A stretch of DNA of 9,667 bases. Origin: Planctomycetales bacterium. Lineage in GTDB: Bacteria > Planctomycetota > Planctomycetia > Planctomycetales > Planctomycetaceae. The stretch spans positions 1-9,667 of the forward strand of contig JAGVKR010000622.1 of NCBI GenBank assembly GCA_020050375.1. Direction: 5' to 3'. This document shows positions 6,689 to 9,667 of this stretch, one piece after another (within the stretch, counting starts at the first letter, position 1; every line of letters begins with the position of its first letter). A program made the translations under genes and the position numbers. The notes beneath the pieces were generated by a model that was given only the letters and a program-made list of their open reading frames with translations, had not been told where the DNA came from and made no database searches.

Positions 6689-7657
6689 ATGGCCATAATA
6701 CCGGTATCCCGATCCGTAGCTCCGCATCGGGGAGACCCCCAGGAGCTTTCGAACGTGCCTTTCGAGGACAGCGAAACCGTCGACTTGGGCCCCATCTCGG
6801 AGGGGACTCCGGGAATGTTCGAGGAGACGGTGCGCGATGTTCGGCTCGAATTCGGAGCCGCCTCGCACATCGGAAAGGTGCGCGACAACAACGAAGACCA
6901 CTACTCCGTCGTCCGGCGAACGCGGTCGCGCGAGATTCTGCTCACCAACGTCGATACCAGCGACGTCGTGCTTCCCGACGACCACGCGCATGTGATGGTC
7001 GTGACCGATGGCGTTGGCGGCCGGGGGTTCGGCGAGCTGGCCAGCGAGTTTGTGCTGCGGTGCGGCTGGGAGCTGGCCGGCCAGGCCTCGAGCTGGCTGA
7101 TGAAATTCGAAGAGACGAAGTGGGACGAGATTTGCGAACGGATCGAGTCCTACGCGCGGCGGATCCAGCGCGCCTTGCAGGAATACGCCCGCGCGTATCC
7201 GAAGCTGGCCGGGATGGGGACGACCTGGACCTGCTTTTACATCGTCGGCGCCGACGCCGTCGTCGCGCACCTGGGCGATTCGCGGGGCTATCTGTATCGC
7301 CAGGGGCAACTGAGGCAACTGACGCACGACCACACCTTCGCGCAGGACCTGCTCGACAGAGGGCTGTCCGAGGCGCAGACGGCTCCGTTCAGGCATATCC
7401 TCACAAACTCGTTTGGAGACCGGCAGGAAGAGGTGTGGACGGAGACCGATCACATTCCGCTTGTGAACGGCGACCGATTGCTCCTCTGCTCCGACGGCCT
7501 CACCGACATGGTTCCCGACGCCGAGATCGCCGCCACGCTTGGCGAATTCAACGAACCCCAGGCCGCCTGCGACGAGCTGATCAAGCGGGCCCTCGACCAC
7601 GGCGGGAAAGACAACGTCACGGTCGTGCTGGCGAACGTCGACGTGCGAGCGGCGTGA
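6689..7657 (+). CDS. PP2C-type (PPM) serine/threonine protein phosphatase
   Basis: Metal-dependent phosphoprotein phosphatase that removes phosphate from Ser/Thr, the usual counterpart of bacterial Hanks-type kinases. Numbered from ATG 6689 (322 residues), the motifs are all present: GKVRDNNEDHY with E69/D70, VTDGVGG with D107 and G108 (motif 2, here Val-Thr-Asp instead of Ala-Asp), MGTTWTCFYI, LGDSRGYLY with D197, LTHDHT, CSDGLTDMV with D269, and KDNVTVVL with D308. The metal-binding Asp residues are intact, so it should be active. The first ~50 residues are a Glu/Pro/Ser-rich, probably disordered extension. There is no membrane segment. The frame opens at a TTG at 6677, four codons upstream, but the ATG is preferred. 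It is divergent from thiS and has no kinase gene beside it in the window, so its substrate is unknown. Confidence 0.93.
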   Translation: MAIIPVSRSVAPHRGDPQELSNVPFEDSETVDLGPISEGTPGMFEETVRDVRLEFGAASHIGKVRDNNEDHYSVVRRTRSREILLTNVDTSDVVLPDDHAHVMVVTDGVGGRGFGELASEFVLRCGWELAGQASSWLMKFEETKWDEICERIESYARRIQRALQEYARAYPKLAGMGTTWTCFYIVGADAVVAHLGDSRGYLYRQGQLRQLTHDHTFAQDLLDRGLSEAQTAPFRHILTNSFGDRQEEVWTETDHIPLVNGDRLLLCSDGLTDMVPDAEIAATLGEFNEPQAACDELIKRALDHGGKDNVTVVLANVDVRAA

Positions 7658-7840
7658 GTGCGTTGCCCGCGTTTCGGCGAAACAAGCCGCGCCAATTCGA
7701 AGGAGAAGCGGCAGTACGCCCGCCTCGCCGGTTGTGTTATCGCGCCTCTCCTGAGTCTCGATCTGTGTCTGACGCAGACGTCTCAGGCCCGGTGCTTTCG
7801 GAGGCATGCACGCTGTCATGCGCAGCATCATCTGCGCCGA
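7658..7840. other. Intergenic, nothing recognised
   Basis: These 183 bases lie between the phosphatase stop and the 3' end of the truncated amidase. Two small hairpins can be drawn, for example GTCTG-ACG-CAGAC near 7769-7781, but neither is followed by a T-run. No gene or promoter could be supported. Confidence 0.4.
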
Positions 7841-8158
7841 CTATCTCACCGTCACGAGTCCGCGCGCGTCCGAGTCGAAGAGAGTCGCACCGAGGTCCTG
7901 CATCGCGACGGGGTGAAGCACCTCACCGGGACCTTCACGGTCCACTTCCATTCCCACGGACCACGCGGCCAATTCCGAACAGTAAAACTGGCCTGCTTCG
8001 GGAAGTCCAACGGTTCCCGGCAGATCATACGGCGCTCCGATCTGCGAGCGGGCTTTCGCGAGAGCCTGCCGCCCGGAGACACGATCGGCGCCGGCCGGTC
8101 GAATGAGCACCACGCGGTCGGATTTTTCCAGAAAGGTCTGCACTGGCACAACGGCGTA
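7841..8158 (-). pseudogene. 5'-truncated permuted papain-like amidase (YaeF/YiiX type)
   Basis: The frame runs from a stop at 8161-8159 to TAG at 7843-7841, with a first possible start GTG at 8149 (102 residues). The sequence looks like the C-terminal half of the YaeF/YiiX group of NlpC/P60-like cysteine hydrolases: EKSDRVVLIRP, a helix ending in IGAPYDLPG (37-45), then the catalytic-type motif FYCSELAAWSVG with Cys57. In this circularly permuted fold the catalytic His (GHVGI-like segment) lies in the N-terminal half, together with any export signal; both are missing. Homology-like sequence extends a few codons upstream of the GTG (YAVVPVQ) before the stop, so it does not begin as a designed start. 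Upstream DNA on this strand is the restriction-modification island, so I infer the gene lost its 5' half when that DNA arrived. A functional short protein is unlikely. Family assignment is from motif recognition. Confidence 0.6.
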
Positions 8159-8182
8159 TCACCAATCACCTCTCAAGGCCTG

Positions 8183-8210
8183 CTACTCATAGGATGTAGA
8201 CTCATCGTCT
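8183..8210 (+). promoter_or_regulatory. Candidate C-box operator pair upstream of the controller gene
   Basis: Two similar boxes, ACTCATAGG (8185-8193) and GACTCATCGTC (8199-8209), lie in the same orientation with their shared ACTCAT cores 15 bases apart. This matches the layout of C-boxes bound by dimers of RM controller proteins (half-sites of the GACT...AGTC type, two operators in tandem just upstream of the C gene). The second box ends 23 bases before the controller ATG. In known systems the distal box activates and the proximal box represses the C-R operon. Confidence 0.55.
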
Positions 8211-8232
8211 TCATCTCAGGAAACTCGAAAGC

Positions 8233-8451
8233 ATGAGGCCTAGTCCCCTCAAACTATTTGGAAAGCGAGTTCGGTCACTGCGCCAGGAAAGTGGCTTGAG
8301 CCAGGAGGTGCTCGCCGCCAATGCCGGTATCCATCGCACGTATTTAGGCGGTGTGGAGCGTGGAGAGCGAAACTTGAGCCTCAAGAACATCATCCGTCTG
8401 GCAACCGCGCTTGGCGTTCGCCCCGGCGAGCTGTTCGATGACATCGATTAG
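8233..8451 (+). CDS. Xre-family HTH controller (C) protein of a restriction-modification system
   Basis: A 72-residue protein that is almost entirely one helix-turn-helix domain. After LFGKRVRSLRQESGLSQ comes EVLAANAG, then the recognition helix region IHRTYLGGVERGERNLSLKNI and IRLATALGVRPGELF. The combination G-x-H-R-T-Y-x-x-x-x-E-R-G-x-R-N is typical of C proteins such as C.AhdI and C.PvuII, which time expression of the endonuclease after entry into a new host. The ATG at 8233 has an AGGAAA about a dozen bases upstream, a weak ribosome site. The stop at 8449-8451 is only two bases before the endonuclease ATG, the standard C-R coupling. With the candidate C-boxes in front of it, autoregulation is likely. 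Other small Xre regulators look similar, but the context supports the C-protein reading. Confidence 0.85.
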   Translation: MRPSPLKLFGKRVRSLRQESGLSQEVLAANAGIHRTYLGGVERGERNLSLKNIIRLATALGVRPGELFDDID

Positions 8452-8453
8452 AC

Positions 8454-9224
8454 ATGACAAGCAGCCCGTATGCGGGAAAGCCCGAGAAGTCATGGCTGGC
8501 AATCACTCACGATCTTGCCGCGAAGCATCCGCTGAAGCTCGCCGAGTTACGTGAAGTTGCCATCGTCGCATGGGGCACTCTCTGGCAGACAACCGTTGGA
8601 TCAGGCAATACCTCGGTTCGGCTTTCCGAACTGAGGGTCCCCGCAACCATTGTGGGATATTTCTTTGAGATTCTGCTGGCGAGGGAGTTAGAAGTTCGTC
8701 ATCCGCAATTGTGGAGGGGCAGCCAATCCAAGGCCGAGAAGGATCTCGTCTATGTCCCTGATCCATCATTTTCTGTGGAGATCAAGGCCTCGGGGCAAGC
8801 GGGATTCGAAGTCTATGGCAATCGGAGCTATGGCCAGAGGTCGGAAAATGAACTTCTTGTCAAGAAGGAAAAGTCGGGCTATTACATCACAGTTAACTTT
8901 TTTGGATAAGCTCTCACCTTGCTGCGATTTGGATGGATCGACGCGGAAGACTGGGATCCCCAAGAAGCGCCGACGGGGCAGATGGCCGGCCTGAAACAGA
9001 CGGTCTATGACTACAAACTCATCCCAATTGCTGGTGCGTACCGACAGCACGCACCCGTGATTCTGCTCGAGGGCGTTGGGCCAAAGATGGCGCAAAAATT
9101 TGCCGAGATCGGAGTTCATACGATTGCTGATCTCATGGCGTTCCGTGATGAACTCCCCAAGGGCCTTGCTCGGATTATGGAGTCCAACCGTCGATTACTG
9201 GACGGTTGTTATGAACAGTCTTGA
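8454..9224 (+). pseudogene. ScaI-family restriction endonuclease interrupted by an in-frame TAA
   Basis: The first piece, 8454-8909 (151 residues), begins SSPYAGKPEKSW and carries LWRGSQSKAEKDLVYVPDPSFSVEIKAS. This contains a PD-(D/E)xK-type nuclease centre, D97 (or D103), E109 and K111, and is followed by YGNRSYGQ and SGYYITVNFFG. TAA at 8907-8909 ends it. In the same frame, directly after the stop, comes ALTLLRFGWIDAEDW, PTGQMAG and YDYKLIPIAGAYR, which I recognise as the continuation of the ScaI-type family (Pfam RE_ScaI). So the gene is one frame split by a single stop codon. The whole frame to TGA 9222-9224 is 257 codons including both stops. ScaI cuts AGTACT; the specificity here is inference. 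The second piece could restart at TTG 8919, giving a 101-residue polypeptide that ends in a helix-hairpin-helix segment. Either the nuclease is dead, or it works as two chains or by readthrough. Confidence 0.75.
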
Positions 9225-9667
9225 AACAGCCGACTGCGCCGGTCTGCCACGAAACTCTGGATACGCTTCGTTGCGAGTTCGCAGTAAGTCGGACTGATTT
9301 CAATACCAACAACCCTTCTGCCGTGTTTGAGGCAGGCAACACCGACCGTTCCGGAGCCCATGAATGGGTCGATTACCAAGTCGCCAAGGTTGGAGAATCC
9401 GAGAATAAGTCGACTAATCAAGTCGAGCGGAAATTGCGCCGGATGCGGCATTCGCTCCTCGGATGAGCGATTTTCTCCAGAAGTCACCTTTGCGATTTGC
9501 CACACGTCCGATGGATTCTTTCCAATCGTGTTGCAGCGGAGTCTTCCGTTCTTTTTCTGGTTTGGATATTTGTAACACTTCAGCCGAATGAAGTTCGTCT
9601 TTGTGCCAAGGGAGGATTCGTGTATGAATACGGCTGCTGATTCAAGGCACGGATGCCGCACGAATGA
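9209..9667 (-). CDS. DNA methyltransferase (N4-cytosine/N6-adenine type), C-terminal part, 5' end outside window
   Basis: The frame is open from the window's right edge (9667) to TAA at 9211-9209, showing 152 residues; the GTG at 9661 is only an internal codon. Visible landmarks: GKNPSDVWQI, RMPHPAQFPLDLISRLI, then the S-adenosylmethionine-binding motif I VIDPFMGSGTVGVA, followed by GRRVVGIEISPTYCELATKRI. The order, with motif I near the C-terminus, means the permuted beta class, in which the catalytic S/DPPY/W motif IV comes first and is off the window here. The PSDVW...E...HPAQ-P context is typical of N4-cytosine methyltransferases paired with type II enzymes, and M.ScaI is of this kind. 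It should protect host DNA at the same site as the adjacent endonuclease. It is convergent with the endonuclease and the two 3' ends overlap by 16 bases (9209-9224). Confidence 0.9.
   Translation of the reverse strand, partial: SFVRHPCLESAAVFIHESSLGTKTNFIRLKCYKYPNQKKNGRLRCNTIGKNPSDVWQIAKVTSGENRSSEERMPHPAQFPLDLISRLILGFSNLGDLVIDPFMGSGTVGVACLKHGRRVVGIEISPTYCELATKRIQSFVADRRSRLFQDCS

Noticed and set aside
6665..7831. A 388-codon open frame on the - strand
   Set aside because: It is antisense to the complete PP2C phosphatase and has no recognisable motifs.
6523..8106. A 527-codon open frame on the + strand
   Set aside because: It overlaps the PP2C gene, whose frame has all family motifs, and the product is an Arg/Ala-rich shadow.
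7852..8169. A 105-codon - strand frame starting ATG at 8169
   Set aside because: It overlaps the amidase fragment in a different frame and is Arg/Ser/Trp-rich; the YCSEL motif is in the other frame.

Overview
The window is bacterial chromosome: dense, GC-rich and mostly housekeeping, with one AT-richer island at the right end. The mix of long-form HisG, a detached hisI-hisG pair, a lone DUF58 protein, a stand-alone PP2C phosphatase and leaders with weak Shine-Dalgarno sites would fit a planctomycete or a related phylum. That assignment is inference, because there is no rRNA or marker gene to settle it.

Left part (1-2071), + strand: the 3' end of truB (tRNA Psi55 synthase) and then a long beta-class carbonic anhydrase. 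A 630-base stretch follows. It holds a candidate 23-codon hydrophobic micropeptide gene on the - strand with a good ribosome binding site, and a 91-bp near-perfect palindrome that looks like a small non-autonomous repeat element.

Middle part (2072-7657): hisI-hisG form a - strand operon for two histidine steps. Divergent from it is a DUF58 / von Willebrand-like protein, which converges on an RsuA/RluF-type pseudouridine synthase (- strand). Upstream of the synthase start lies a decayed heptanucleotide tandem repeat. Next is the thiS-thiG operon (- strand; sulfur carrier and thiazole synthase for thiamine), with a recognisable promoter that bears on the choice of thiS start. Divergent from thiS is a complete PP2C-type protein phosphatase.

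Right part (7658-9667): a 5'-truncated fragment of a permuted papain-like (YaeF/YiiX-type) amidase ends abruptly at an acquired restriction-modification island. The island has a small helix-turn-helix controller (C) protein with a candidate pair of C-box operators just upstream. A ScaI-family restriction endonuclease follows two bases after the C gene, and a convergent N4/N6-type DNA methyltransferase runs off the window. The endonuclease frame is interrupted by one in-frame TAA; the family-like sequence resumes in the same frame and ends in a helix-hairpin-helix segment. The island therefore looks like a controller-regulated RM system whose nuclease is either inactivated by a nonsense mutation or made as two pieces. 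I found nothing I would call a wholly new system. The RM island, its truncation junction and the micropeptide are the parts most worth a second look.
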